64,000 nt of DNA from positions 18,103,632 to 18,167,631 of the forward strand of contig OZ038435.1 of assembly GCA_964036275.1 (NCBI GenBank), in the 5' to 3' direction. Positions 12,001 through 22,549 of this stretch are shown one piece after another (the stretch's first letter is position 1; every line of letters starts with the position of its first letter). The position numbers were made by a program, and so were the translations under genes. The notes beneath the pieces are model-generated. The model ran no database searches and was not told the origin of the DNA. It was given only the letters and a program-made list of their open reading frames with translations. This DNA is from Litoditis marina. Lineage: Eukaryota; Nematoda; Chromadorea; Rhabditida; Rhabditidae.

Positions 12001-14829
12001 GAAAAAATGGAAGCATAAAACGTAAAGTAAACTTACTGCAAAGTCAGCGATTCCCGCAGATAGTCTCACTCTGATCTCCCACTGCTGTCCATTGACATTC
12101 ACCAAGAAAGGGCTATGACCAGTTTGATGATTTGTAGCCACAATAAACTCTTCAAGCCTGGAATTCAATATCAACTAGTAACTATAAACAAGTACAAAAT
12201 AAACCTAAAACCAAATGCAGAACATATTGCACAAAATCCCATCACCTATGTATGTCGAGAACTCACTGGGTAGATGATAAACTACTTACCTACTGAATAA
12301 AGCCTCCATCAGGTTCAAACTAGGGGCCATGCGTGTAAGGAGTAAACCAGCCAAACAGTAATTGAAATAGTTGTTCCTTATGTCAGGTGAGAGATCTTCT
12401 ATTCGCAAATATACTGGCCAAAATTCCTGCCTGCAAGATACTTATGAAATTTTTTTGGACGTGCTCGTAAACAGGTTAACTCATTCTGAAAGGATCACCG
12501 CATACACCAGTAAGTTTGTCCGAATAGTCAGAAAAATTCGAAAAACGGACTACTTTTCAGCCGAAAACATGAAAATCGGTCTAATTTTGACGAAAAATTG
12601 TAAACTTTCACTTGTTCACATATGAAAACGGTTTACTTTTTGTCGCTTAGTCAGACCTTACTGGTGTATGGATCACTGCTCGACTCACATATTCCCGATT
12701 GATATTCGTTTGCATATGGTGCAGTAGCCTTTGCGGATGACGCGATAAAAAGGGAAAACTAACTTTGAATGACGTCGCGGCACGTAACCATCAGTGGACA
12801 TAGTCAGAACAATAGTGACTTTATGAGCGGCAAATTCATGCGGCGTCTCTATCCTATCATAGAACCACGGCGTTTCATGGACATCGGTACGCATCGAACT
12901 GGCATTTCCCGCTTGCTGCAAATAATCGCTAAAAACAAAACGATCTTCCAGGATGAAATAGAAACCAAAATTAACAAAGAAACTGTGATTCAACAAAGCG
13001 CAAACCAGGAAACTAAAAACTTGAATGGTTCTTATAACTCACATTTACCGTATGTAGTCTTCCATGCAAATCGATGATATCCCGAGCGTACTTTTCAAGA
13101 AGATCATTGAATTGCGAACGGAGATTCAGTAAAACTAGCTCTGGCCTTCTGAGTTCCTTTGATCGGCTGAATTTCTTCCTAAATTGATCAACCAATTATT
13201 CATGAGTACCATGCTGGTCTTTCTGATGTGAAAAATTATTGTCAGATTTTACTTAAAATTATTATTAAAAACATGTATAGAAATATGTAAAACTGATATT
13301 TCTCCTGACGATGAAAGCGTGCAAGTTGAAAAAAACACAGAAAAAAAGTTTCTGGTAGAATAGTACATACCCTTCAATAGAACCGAACAGGATAGATTGC
13401 AGTGCAATTAAAAACGAAACATACCTACGATGAGGACAGCCCCTTTTCTGACAGATCCCTGTTCGTTCGTCTATCAAAGATTTGCAGGCACTACAGAAAA
13501 CATATTTAGCGAACTCCATATCTTCCATTAGTTCAGCAAAAAACGGTTTCAGGTCGGAAGAATACTGAAAACAGAGAATACAAAAATCGAAACGATACAA
13601 TTTCTAGAACGAATAATGTAATTTCTCGAGCGAATAATGCAGAACAGGAACATATTTGAACTATTCTCGAGGTGAGAAATCAAATTGAGTGTAAATAAAG
13701 AACAACGAAACGAAATGGATCGTTAAACTAACTGTATGACTTGGCGGAAGACCGGACAACACCTTGATGAGATCTTGCTGTCTTTTCATCTCCTCTTTAG
13801 AAGTCCCATAGTGAAGACAATATGTGGACAAATAAAGAAGTTGCGGATCTGAGCGATTCGAATCTAATTGTAAGAGCTTGAAAACGAAGTAATCAACAGA
13901 ATATCAAACAGTCACATCAATGATCGAACCTAACACAAATTAACTCCACAAATAACAAGACCAGTCATTAAAGAACAATAGTATATAACTAGTGCACCCA
14001 GAAGGAGATGGACACCATATATTTTACCTTCCGATAACATCGGAACAACTATACTCCCACATCTTCTAAAATTACGAGAACCAAAAAAGTATATAAATAT
14101 GCACACCAACCATGATTCATGTGCAGAGGGGGGGCCGGTCCCGGTGCGCCTCCACCACCCGCACGTGGATTTGGCAGTGTCGGATTATTGAAAGGTCCAG
14201 GTCTCAGTTCGTGGTTGAATTCTGGAAAATCCTTACTTAACAAGCGCGAAAAAACAACAGTAGGTCACACAAACATAAATACTCGCAGCGTTTTGAATTT
14301 CAAAAAAAAATGGTGTTCAACAATTCAACATCCTGGGCCGATCGTCACGTTATATCAACTAAATCGAGAAAAATCAATTTTCACCCAAGGGTAAAATATT
14401 ATACATTTCAAAGGATCAAAGACTAGTCTTCAATGTGTGAACAAAATGAAAAGAAAACTTCGTAAGAATATATTTGCACGTACCAAAATCGGAAACTCCT
14501 TCGGTGTCTTCGTCACGCTCAGAGCTACCATGATCTGAAGACGAAGAACCAACTTCCGATGACATATCTACAGTTTGAGCGTCGTCGGGCGTCTCGCGTG
14601 CGCTGTGATTCGAAACTGATGTTCTCCGGGTTATTCTGTTCCATCTGTCTGCTATGAATCCTAAGAAAAAGTGTTTTTAACTTTCAACACATACGTTCCA
14701 TGTTTGCAACAAATAGTGGGGGACGGAAACCCTCATATCACTTTCGAAGTTATAATCTAAGCACTCACTCGAATATCTCCTAAGATTACGAAACGGAGGT
14801 GGTCGTCGCGGATCATTTCGGGCGTACAT
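9012..14829 (-). CDS. Gene B: CMC (CACTA/Mirage/Chapaev)-type transposase, about 830 aa
   Basis: Seventeen exons join in phase with no internal stop: 14769-14829, 14484-14660, 14076-14221, 13733-13876, 13425-13564, 13049-13178, 12689-12915, 12290-12430, 12037-12157, 11603-11786, 11383-11478, 10993-11156, 10642-10857, 10145-10293, 9881-10000, 9576-9701, 9012-9162. The ATG follows a CACCTCACAG trans-splice-like acceptor. An Arg-rich N-terminus and acidic Ser-rich linker come first. A zinc-knuckle-like CSACK..CQKRGCPHR follows at about residue 200. The family signatures come next: TMSTDGYVPRRHSK (first catalytic Asp), WPVY, RLSAGIADFA, HGCNKCDMVG, then YPGDALHLISEGVSKD (second Asp in D..H). Later motifs are MTGMENDA and REETPHMGSPFLW...PFES, the likely acidic third residue. 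This order is that of CMC superfamily DDE transposases. The donors of exons 3 and 17 are the weakest calls. Confidence 0.8.
10379..10425. repeat. 13-bp perfect hairpin in a transposase intron
   Basis: TTCTATTCGATGG at 10379-10391 is the exact reverse complement of 10413-10425, with a 21-base loop. It lies in the intron between exons 13 and 14 of gene B. Likely the core of a tiny palindromic insertion. Confidence 0.7.
12501..12670. repeat. MITE-like palindromic insertion in a transposase intron
   Basis: CATACACCAGTAAG at the left is mirrored by CTTACTGGTGTATG at the right, about 170 bp apart, with internal A/T-rich arms. It sits wholly inside the intron between exons 7 and 8 of gene B. The + strand frame over it is not a gene. 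Confidence 0.65.
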
Positions 14830-14966
14830 TATTCTGTGAGGTGAAAAACAAACATTTAAGTTCAACACAAATGAAAAGTGGATAGAGGTAAATGTGTGGT
14901 ACAAAACCGAAAAAAGCAAACAGTTACTGGAAATTCAATTTAATATCATATTGACACAAATATGTT

Positions 14967-16347
14967 TTACACAATCTCATCTTCTTGATCGGTATACACT
15001 GACTCTTCGGATACATAACCCTCCTGGTCGTTCAACTGCAAAGTAAGCATTTAATGTCACCCATCGAGTAATCGTATGCACATACATAAGCAAATTACTT
15101 GAATTTGCGCTGATTCATCACGAACAAAAACCTTAAAGACGTAGCGACCGGAAGAATACCAGTTTATCGCGTCGCTGTCGATCCGACCCTCAACATGGAT
15201 TCAATTCACAAGGATGAAAACTAAATCAGAAATAAAAAAAATCCACAAACCTTAAGATCTTCGTCCAGTTTTTGCCACTCCTCCAACTCATCGTCTTCGT
15301 CATCAGACGAGAGAGTGTTAGATATTTTCTCTCCATTAACATAACGTAAAACCGGCAACCAGGTGAGCGAACCGCTGAAATGAATGGAATATTTTTTTAA
15401 GATAAATCGCCGAAATCCACAGAATTGAATTATTGTGAGGACAGACAAGAAAAAACTCATATCGTTCATGTTTAGTGGACATACCTAGGGTGCAAATCAA
15501 GTTACATTTCAATAAAAGGTGAATACCTCATTGCTGGGCATACAATATTCGTGGCTTGATCCTCAGAGACCTCCAACTCCGATAAGTTCTCGAAACCAGG
15601 AAAATCGACGTGAGCAACAGGTACAACCAAACTGAAAATCGAATTTTCGCTTGCTTTGTCAGCGAATATGACCGATGGAAATCTGAGCTCGTTTAGTAGC
15701 TTCAAGTCGTCAACTTCACAACAGGACTGCGAAATCTTATTCTCATTACATAAATATTACATACAAGAGGTAGGTAGACTGCCAATGATTCTATCTACAG
15801 TGCTTAAAATGACAAAATCTAAAACACTACCTGGCATTACCGCAAAGGTTGAGATAAGTGAGAGCCGGAAAGCGCTTCTGCAGGATGTTCCAAGGATTTC
15901 TCAACTCGTTGTTTGATAGAATAAGGTGAGTACAGGAAGAGAGAACAGGGATAGAATCCAAAGCATCGTCGTGAATGGAACATCCGCTCAGGCATAGAAC
16001 CTTCAATGATAAACAAAATTCAACCTGTTTAGTGTGGAATTGAGCACACCAGTAGTTGAATTCATTTCGATATACCACACTAGTGGTATTTGACTCTATT
16101 CCTCCGAGAGCAATCCCTTTTTGACAGCTACATACAATATATACAGACAATATATAGAAAAGTGTCCGTCTTTCGAGATATTAGCTTCTTTCTTGCTATT
16201 CAGCCAGCTTTACTGGGTTTGTTTTTGTTTGTAATACAGTTTACTCACTTCTAAATGCTCAAAGTATTGTAGTTTACTCAGCTGACTGCCATCACAAGTT
16301 GAGTCAGACCAATTCACTTCAAAATCTTCTTCGAACTCGTCGTTCAT
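14967..16347 (-). CDS. Gene A: leucine-rich-repeat protein, about 250 aa
   Basis: Six exons: 16249-16347, 15841-16024, 15527-15713, 15251-15374, 15099-15188, 14967-15035. The start MNDEFEEDFE lies 13 bases behind a TTATTTTCAG acceptor with no upstream exon, so SL trans-splicing is likely. Residues about 35-95 hold LRR units (LKVLCLSGCSI, HLILSNNELRN, LTYLNLC). The C-terminal half is acidic (SSDDEDDELEEW; SVYTDQEDEIV). No signal peptide, so intracellular. The exon 2 to 3 junction works only with donor GGTAATG and acceptor TGTGAAG; the more obvious sites give a phase clash. The stop lies 137 bp before the ATG of the transposase gene, a spacing like that of nematode operons. LRR proteins are not usual transposon products. 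It could be cargo or a captured host gene, and it recalls LRR proteins of the XRRA1/tubulin-cofactor type only loosely. Confidence 0.65.
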
Positions 16348-16564
16348 AATTAACTATTCTGAAAATAAGCCAATTGAAAAGGGAAGATAATGACGATGAA
16401 TATGATTTTACAGAGGAAGCCTACAATAGAAAGCGCAAAACCTAAACAAAAGTTAAATACTATTATAATATCTAATATTATTATAAATATAATTATATAT
16501 AATAATACTGAATGGATTTTTAAATGGGGTCACATTCCCGCAAAATATCCCGCCTGGAAAACGT

Positions 16565-16707
16565 GCACGCAGGGCGCTAGTAGCACGCTACTAGCACGCT
16601 ATTAGCACGCTTGTCTGGCACGTCCGCGCTCATATGGCATCAAGTGGCGCGGGCCGCGCTCATATGGCAAAACGATTTCAACTGGCGCGCTACTAACCCA
16701 CGAGTGT
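16565..16707. repeat. Right terminal inverted repeat and subterminal repeats
   Basis: Reading inward from 16707: the terminal repeat, then GGCGCGCTACTAA, a doubled CGCGCTCATATGGCA block, and three near-tandem copies of GCTA[G/C/T]TAGCACGC at 16574-16610. The motif and density match the left end. Confidence 0.75.
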
Positions 16708-16739
16708 CTGAGTCTCCTCAAAATATGCTATTTTTGTCA

Positions 16740-18600
16740 CGGCAGCGACAATGTCGTTGCCGTCTCAATTTAGACTCAGTCGGCGGGAGCCGAGTCAGTG
16801 ATTTCTCAGTGTTTTACTAGGATGACGATATAAAATGATTCGGATCGTCCAGTGAAGATCATCTTTAGCCCATAGACATTGAAGTGAACAAATGCACAAA
16901 ACTGTTTATGAGGTTATGCAACTAGAAAATATGAGTTTCGGAGTGAATAGAGCTCTGAAAAAATTGCGAAAAGGTAAACTACAACAATTGCGATATAGCT
17001 AAAAGTAGGTAAACTAGTCGCGCACTCAAAATACTAAAGTTTTCGATATTTCTCTCGATAAGTATATGAAGTTTTCAACGAATCGAGTGTTACACCACGA
17101 ACTAAAAAGAGATTACGTATGCCACACCCAATCCCACCTACGGCAAACTATTTCGCATCACTCATACTATTTTCTTTTTCAATGTCTCTTTAGGCTACAA
17201 AGGGAGAACAGTGGAAAGTGTGGAAAGATTAACAAACGGAGAAAAGTAGAAAGTGTACACATTATACTTGATTGTCTCATAATTATTAATATTATATGTT
17301 ATTATTCTTATCATTAGGCTTCCGGAATGCACTGTTTCCTCCTGTCTTCCTTTTCACAACCATTGTTCTCATCTGAAAAAATGAAACATTGTAAACATTG
17401 ATTACTTGTGTGATTGCTGTTCTATGAACAACACGTGTGAAAAACACCCTTAGGATTGTCCTCCGCAATAATGCGTTGAAGGAACCGTACTTTTAATATG
17501 ATTCAATGAGATTCAATGATGCATTTCATTTTTGAATTGAAGAAGTGATTTTTTCATATTGAGAAAGTAGTTTTTTGCGTCACACATGAAAAAAGTTAGA
17601 AAATAGCATTGTTACAACACAGACATGAACCAAACCAAGTTTGGGTTACTGAATCGCAGCAACCTTTCACTTTTCACAGTTTTGTTGTTTACACATTTTT
17701 CACAAATCACAAATATTTCTTCCACAGCGTCCATTGCCGTAATTGTGGCAAAGTGTTAAGTATGGCCTTGTAATTTTATCTGAAATTTTGAAAAGTTGGC
17801 ACATAGGTGAACTCGGTGTATCATATACGTGCGCGAGACGGCGTCGTATACTGTTGAATGTTTGCCTGAGGGAAAAACATCTGAGTATTGGCTTTTGTTC
17901 TGCGACATGCACAGTTTCTACGAGTCTTCTTCATGTCTTGGGACGCACCGTCTCTGTCAAACTTTATTTTACACTAATTGTTTATAACTGGTTGATTCAG
18001 TTTCATATTATTCTAGACTTCCGAATCGTGTCGGAGGTCGTGCAACCTTGGATGAGGAAGAGAACAACGGCCTCGGAGAGATTTTGCTTCTACCTGTCTT
18101 CCTATTTCCAACCATTGTTTTTTTCTGAGAAAATAAAAAATTGTGAAGCTCGCTGGTAATTTCGTTCAACGAATATCGTTTTAGGAAGACAACATTCGTA
18201 AACAGCAGAAGATCAATTGCAATAGAAATGTAGCTATTGAAATGTGTTTGGTCAAATTTCGGTCATGCCTTTTTGAAACCCCCTTGACGTACTGGACAAG
18301 TAAATTTTTGCTAAAATCTGCAGGTCAGTGCTGCTATCAGGATACTGAACGGAATGTTCATCCAGAAAAAACATAATGTCTAGAAAACCCTCTTTTATTT
18401 TCCTCATAATTCATCGCACCTATCCTCTGTTTCCGTTAAATTCAGTTGAAAGTTCTAATCGTCCCACTACAATGGCTTTTTGTTCCAGTTTAGCACAGTA
18501 AGTTCTCATATTTGTCAGGCAGCAGTGTTATAATTATGCAACCACTTAAGCACATTGGCTCACATGTACAACTATCGCACGCATGCTTTTTGTAACACTT
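16740..18600. other. No confident gene; small hairpins and a diverged duplication
   Basis: A hairpin with arms CGGCAGCGAC/GTCGTTGCCG lies at 16741-16763. Two diverged copies of a segment containing CCTGTCTTCC...CAACCATTGTT occur at about 17330-17395 and 18070-18145. If the 12.4-kb element broke the DUF19 gene its tail should begin at 16708, but no DUF19 Cys pattern is visible there. Confidence 0.45.
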
Positions 18601-18629
18601 CAAAGATGTGAATAATGATCATGAGAACC

Positions 18630-18654
18630 AGATAATACAACAGTCGTATAAAAT
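18630..18654 (+). promoter_or_regulatory. Core promoter of the lectin gene: GATA site and TATA box
   Basis: AGATAA at 18630-18635 and TATAAAA at 18648-18654, 12 bases before the ATG at 18666. AGATAA is the intestinal GATA-factor site in nematodes, which suits a gut-expressed lectin; this is inference. Confidence 0.45.
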
Positions 18655-18665
18655 TGGGGACATTT

Positions 18666-21600
18666 ATGTTACTGCCATTTGGGATGCTAGTTCTCACGAC
18701 AGTGTTTCTGTTTGCACTTGTCGCTTCTGTCGACGCCTCTTCTAAACGTGTTTACAAGGTTTACGGAAGTAAGCATGTGCAGACACCAAATTTAATAGGT
18801 ATGATCTTCGAATTAAGAACCTGAACCATAATGAATTCTTCCAACGACTGATATCTACTAATTGTGAGAAACCGAAAACAGAAAGCTGAGAAGACGTGTT
18901 CAATTTTGCTGTTGCAGTTATTTTGAATTTGGATAAACCATTCATTTCACGCAACTATAGAGTCAACTAGCTCTACATCTGTGTTTCTTTTAACCTCTGT
19001 GTACCAAAACAAGAAGAACAAATTCCAGTTGTTGTGTGCCCAGAAGGATACGAAAGACTCGACGACGGAGCTTGTTACAAGGTAATTCAGCAAGTTTGTC
19101 CGCTTCAGAACAATTTGGTGTTCATATAGTTTGACCGAGAATATTATAAAAAAAGGAACCACACCATATCGTCCACTCAAGATGAAAAAATCGACAGTTA
19201 CTTTGTTCTCATGATTGGAGTGTTGCAATCCACAAATTTGTGAAGTTGTGAATGTTTTCCATATTGTTATTATGCTCATCGTCTGTATTTGTTTGTTTGA
19301 AGGTTGTAACGAAGGTGACCACTGTTCTCGATGCGGCCCGACAGTGCGAGAAAAGCGGGGGACGTCTCGCGGAAATTCCTTCCTTCGAGGTATTGTTCCT
19401 GATAGAATAAGTCCTGAAGTTTAATTTGGAACTCCACGATGAGTCATGTATTACTACTTAGTAAGCGCAAAACATCAGAAAAAGACGAATAAGTAGACAA
19501 CTCTCAACGCCTCGGTCCTTTGAATCGCATCACTCTGTTCAATTGCACGTGAAATGACCGATGCGTCGGGATCGGTCTACATAATCATCCTACTTTAATT
19601 TTTTTCTGCTTTCTGTTTGGATTCAGTTTTTAGCGGAACTTCTGTTGATCATTTGGTCTTGTTGTGTTTTTAGGTAAATAACAGACTCGCCCACAAAAGC
19701 GAACAGAAGAATATGACCCTGGGAATGATTTGTACAGGAACCAAAATCACATCGTGCACATACATAACCGGGGAAGATCTCACGGCTGACTCTTACACAA
19801 ACTTTGCACCAGGTAGGTTTTTCAAAACAAAAAAAACATTGCTACTAAAGAAAGCAATTTTTTAACATTCATTCCATGGGTGAACTTGTTCCCAAACCGA
19901 TTCTCCTCGAACCAGAATCAAACCGATTCGCTCCGAATAAGGTGGTTTCTCCAAAACCAAATCTGGGCTGACAGAGATGAGAACGAAATAACTCAACTAT
20001 GTTATGCAGAAGTTGCTCGGCTATTAACGTTTATTGGAGTTTGGTTTGGTTTGAGTACGCAAGTGATTCGGTCTTTCACCAAACCTGCTGGTTCGGGAAG
20101 AAGTTGTCGGGTTTTCGTTCGGCAAGAGTTGGTTTGGGAAGAGATTCGCCCATTCCATGTTTCAAGGTCATCCCAATCCTGAGAATGGCACCTGCGTTTA
20201 CCTGAAAACCTGGGGGGACTATACCAATTACTGGCTGAGTGGAGATTGCGTCACGGAAAATGGATACATTTGTCAGAAGACCGGACGAGGTGGGTGAGCT
20301 CTGACTGTGAAATAAACTCTGAGTTAGTCAGGAAAAAACACTACGAGAACAAAAAACGGTTAGGAATTTCATTGCTCTCTTTCCGAAGTATATCTTGAAA
20401 CATCATACTGAGCTCACACTGAACTTGTGGAAAACAATTCTGCAAACTCCTAGATAGAACGGAAAGCCAGTGGCAAAAAACTGCATAGGATTCGACTATC
20501 TGTTGCATATAAACTGATGTACAACCATTTCCAGAAAAGATTAACGCGTGCGGCTCGGGCTATACAAAGCACAATGGCAAATGCTACAAAATCATTCAAG
20601 AAAAATTGAATGCTACCGAAGCTCATAAAGCGTGTTCTGCACACTGTGGAAGTGTTGTTCACATTGACTCACCAGAGGTTAGTTGGAATCAGGTTGCCAT
20701 GTAGTATTTGTATTTTCTTCATTATTTGAATCGGAAGACGTGATCTCCTTGATAATAAATGAAGCACAAATAGTTTAATTGAATTCAAGTTAACTGGGAT
20801 GAAATTAATACATATAGTTATTAGTGTGGAATATTTTCTCAGGAAAATGAGTTTGTGCGTGCTCTGGCTTCTTATGGAAACAATGATGAGGTGTGGACAG
20901 GAATGAATCTTACGAAAATGATTACTTGGAAAAAAGAAAAAGAAAACACAATGACATTCCTCAAGGACTATCAGAACTTTGGTTTGTTTATTCTGCATTG
21001 CAACGGCTGGTCAATCGTATAGATAACAGATTTGATGATGGCGTGTGGAAATACGGTAAAACACAGCAGATGATACATTCCGGATGAACAATGATAGTGA
21101 TATGGAAATTTCTCATGGCGCAAAAGAAAAAAATTAGAACTCCGAAAAAAATTACGTGTGTTCCCCACATAGCGATGTTGATCGTAAACCCATGAATCGC
21201 AATAGTTTCAGATATTAAAATCGCAATAGTTTCAGATACTAAAATAAATCAAAACCTATAACTTCTCAATTTAGAATTAAGGGGCAAAATAGATGAAGTC
21301 GTGAGTGCGCGCCCAATCGAACTCTGTTCCTTAAAGCGTCAACCCGCCCTAGCTTGCGCCTATTCAGTTTCGCACTGGTTTTTCGGACCATTCGGTATTT
21401 CTACTATGTAAACTTGATACATGGATAATTGAGTCTAGATCATTAGCGCAAATCCAGATTGCGCAAAGCACCGGGCATTGTCGTTGTTGCATTGTGGTTT
21501 AAAGCATGTTGTATTGCTTAACAAAAAAACACGTGCATTATTTCATAAAGCATTCACTTTAGAGAACATGTTTTTTCATAGTACATACTGGTGAGTTAGC

Positions 21601-21943
21601 ACGGATAGCAGAAAAAAATGTCACTGATATGGAACCTGATCTTCATTTTTCCCGTCCGGAGCATCGTGCAAACGGAGTTTGGCTAATGATTGTATGAAAT
21701 AAGGACGATTATGTGGCCCAATCGCAACGCTTCAGTACTTTAAGCCGCAATTCAATTCTCAATTGCAGTTTAAAGGACAGTTGTCAACATATTGGTCCAC
21801 ATAATCGTTCTTTTTAAGGACATTTGCATCTTCCTCTGGGCGAATGTCTAATCGTGGCTCTGAACGACGAATTTGTACAGAAAGGACAATGGATGAACAA
21901 AAATTGCGCCAAAAAGGTCCAATCTGTCTGCGAAAGACGTTAG
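18666..21943 (+). CDS. Secreted protein with two C-type lectin domains, 303 aa
   Basis: Eight exons in phase: 18666-18768, 19029-19081, 19303-19389, 19674-19812, 20167-20289, 20535-20677, 20843-20981, 21819-21943. Residues 1-24 form a signal peptide (MLLPFGMLVLTTVFLFALVA, then SVDA). Domain 1 starts VVCPEGYERL..ACYK and ends YWLSGDC...YICQKTG. Domain 2 starts INACGSGYTKHNGKCYK and ends QWMNKNCAKKVQSVCER, closing just before the stop. Both show the C-type lectin Cys pairs. The Ca-binding EPN/QPD triplet is not evident, so sugar binding is uncertain, as in many nematode CLEC proteins. It is predicted to be extracellular, with a role in immunity or development by family analogy. The final intron ends in a MITE that supplies the acceptor. 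Confidence 0.9.
21700..21818. repeat. MITE, family M1, at the last splice acceptor of the lectin gene
   Basis: Inverted arms start AGGACGATTATGTGG and end CCACATAATCGTTCTTTTTA, with GCAACGCTTCAGT internally. Same family as 47735-47853, 49533-49650, 57559-57780 and 63300-63414. Its right end runs directly into the AG that opens exon 8. Confidence 0.85.
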
Positions 21944-22042
21944 TTTGTATTAATTATACAAAGAATCAAATATTTGTGTGATATTTCATATAGTTAGAAT
22001 CTGTGTATATTACTTGTGTTATGATGACCAGAGAGATAAGTT

Positions 22043-22255
22043 CCATTCCTACTGAGACTCCTACAGTAACCTTACAAACTTTCCCAAGGCTGTTGTGAGG
22101 CTGAAAATGAAGTTCATGAAAAATGCTCTGGTTTACTTACTCTACCTGAGAGGGAGAATGAGGTACGAAAATCCTCAACTCCTCCGATCAAAAGTAAGTT
22201 AGTAAAACTGCTCGGAAGTTTCGAAATCCTACTGCAGGAGTCTCGGTAGGAATGG
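22043..22255. repeat. MITE, family M2 (CCATTCCTACTGAGACTCC ends)
   Basis: The left end CCATTCCTACTGAGACTCC is mirrored at the right by GGAGTCTCGGTAGGAATGG. A second copy lies at 58345-58557. An internal frame looks lectin-like by chance but is shared with the other copy, so it is repeat sequence. Confidence 0.8.
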
Positions 22256-22549
22256 AAGAGACTACAGAGATTCTTAGAACTGGTGGGAGGATATCTTGTT
22301 CATCACTGAAACAAGTATTGAGTAGTCTTGCCACTTTATTCCATTTTCTTGTTATGATGATACTCAACTGATTGTTTATAACGCAAGGAGAGGTACCATT
22401 ATCCGTTTAGACTAATTCAGGGCGGGATTGGTCCAGATAAACGTCATTCTCTAATGAGAGTATTATGAACCGGTTATTATGTCGTTCAAACAAATGTTGT
22501 TTCAGTATATTGCCCGAAACTCGGCTTCTGGTTCCGGATAAGTTTTCAG

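Larger units (their letters stand above)
4261..16707 (-). mobile_element. Candidate autonomous 12.4-kb CMC/CACTA-like DNA transposon carrying three genes
   Basis: The left end (4261-4285) and the reverse complement of the right end (16683-16707) match at 21 of 25 positions; both read ACA[A/C]TCGTGGG, then TAGCGCGCCA. Each is followed inward by a GC-rich array of GCTAGTAGC-type subterminal repeats, the end structure known for CACTA-type elements. Between them three - strand genes lie head to tail: LRR protein, transposase with CMC-type motifs, and an unknown protein. The match can be extended outward two bases to AGACA. No perfect target duplication is visible; flanks CTAAG and CTGAG differ at one base. 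The frame of the transposase is open through 17 exons, which argues for recent activity or selection. Families are known; this gene arrangement is not one I recognise. Confidence 0.75.

Noticed and set aside
16708..16820. The missing 3' end of the DUF19 gene beyond the transposon
   Set aside because: A short open frame exists, but it lacks the DUF19 Cys pattern and conserved residues.
22081..22165. A lectin-like frame (CCEAENEV...CSGLLTLPE) after the lectin gene
   Set aside because: The same sequence is part of the M2 MITE, as shown by the copy at 58345-58557.
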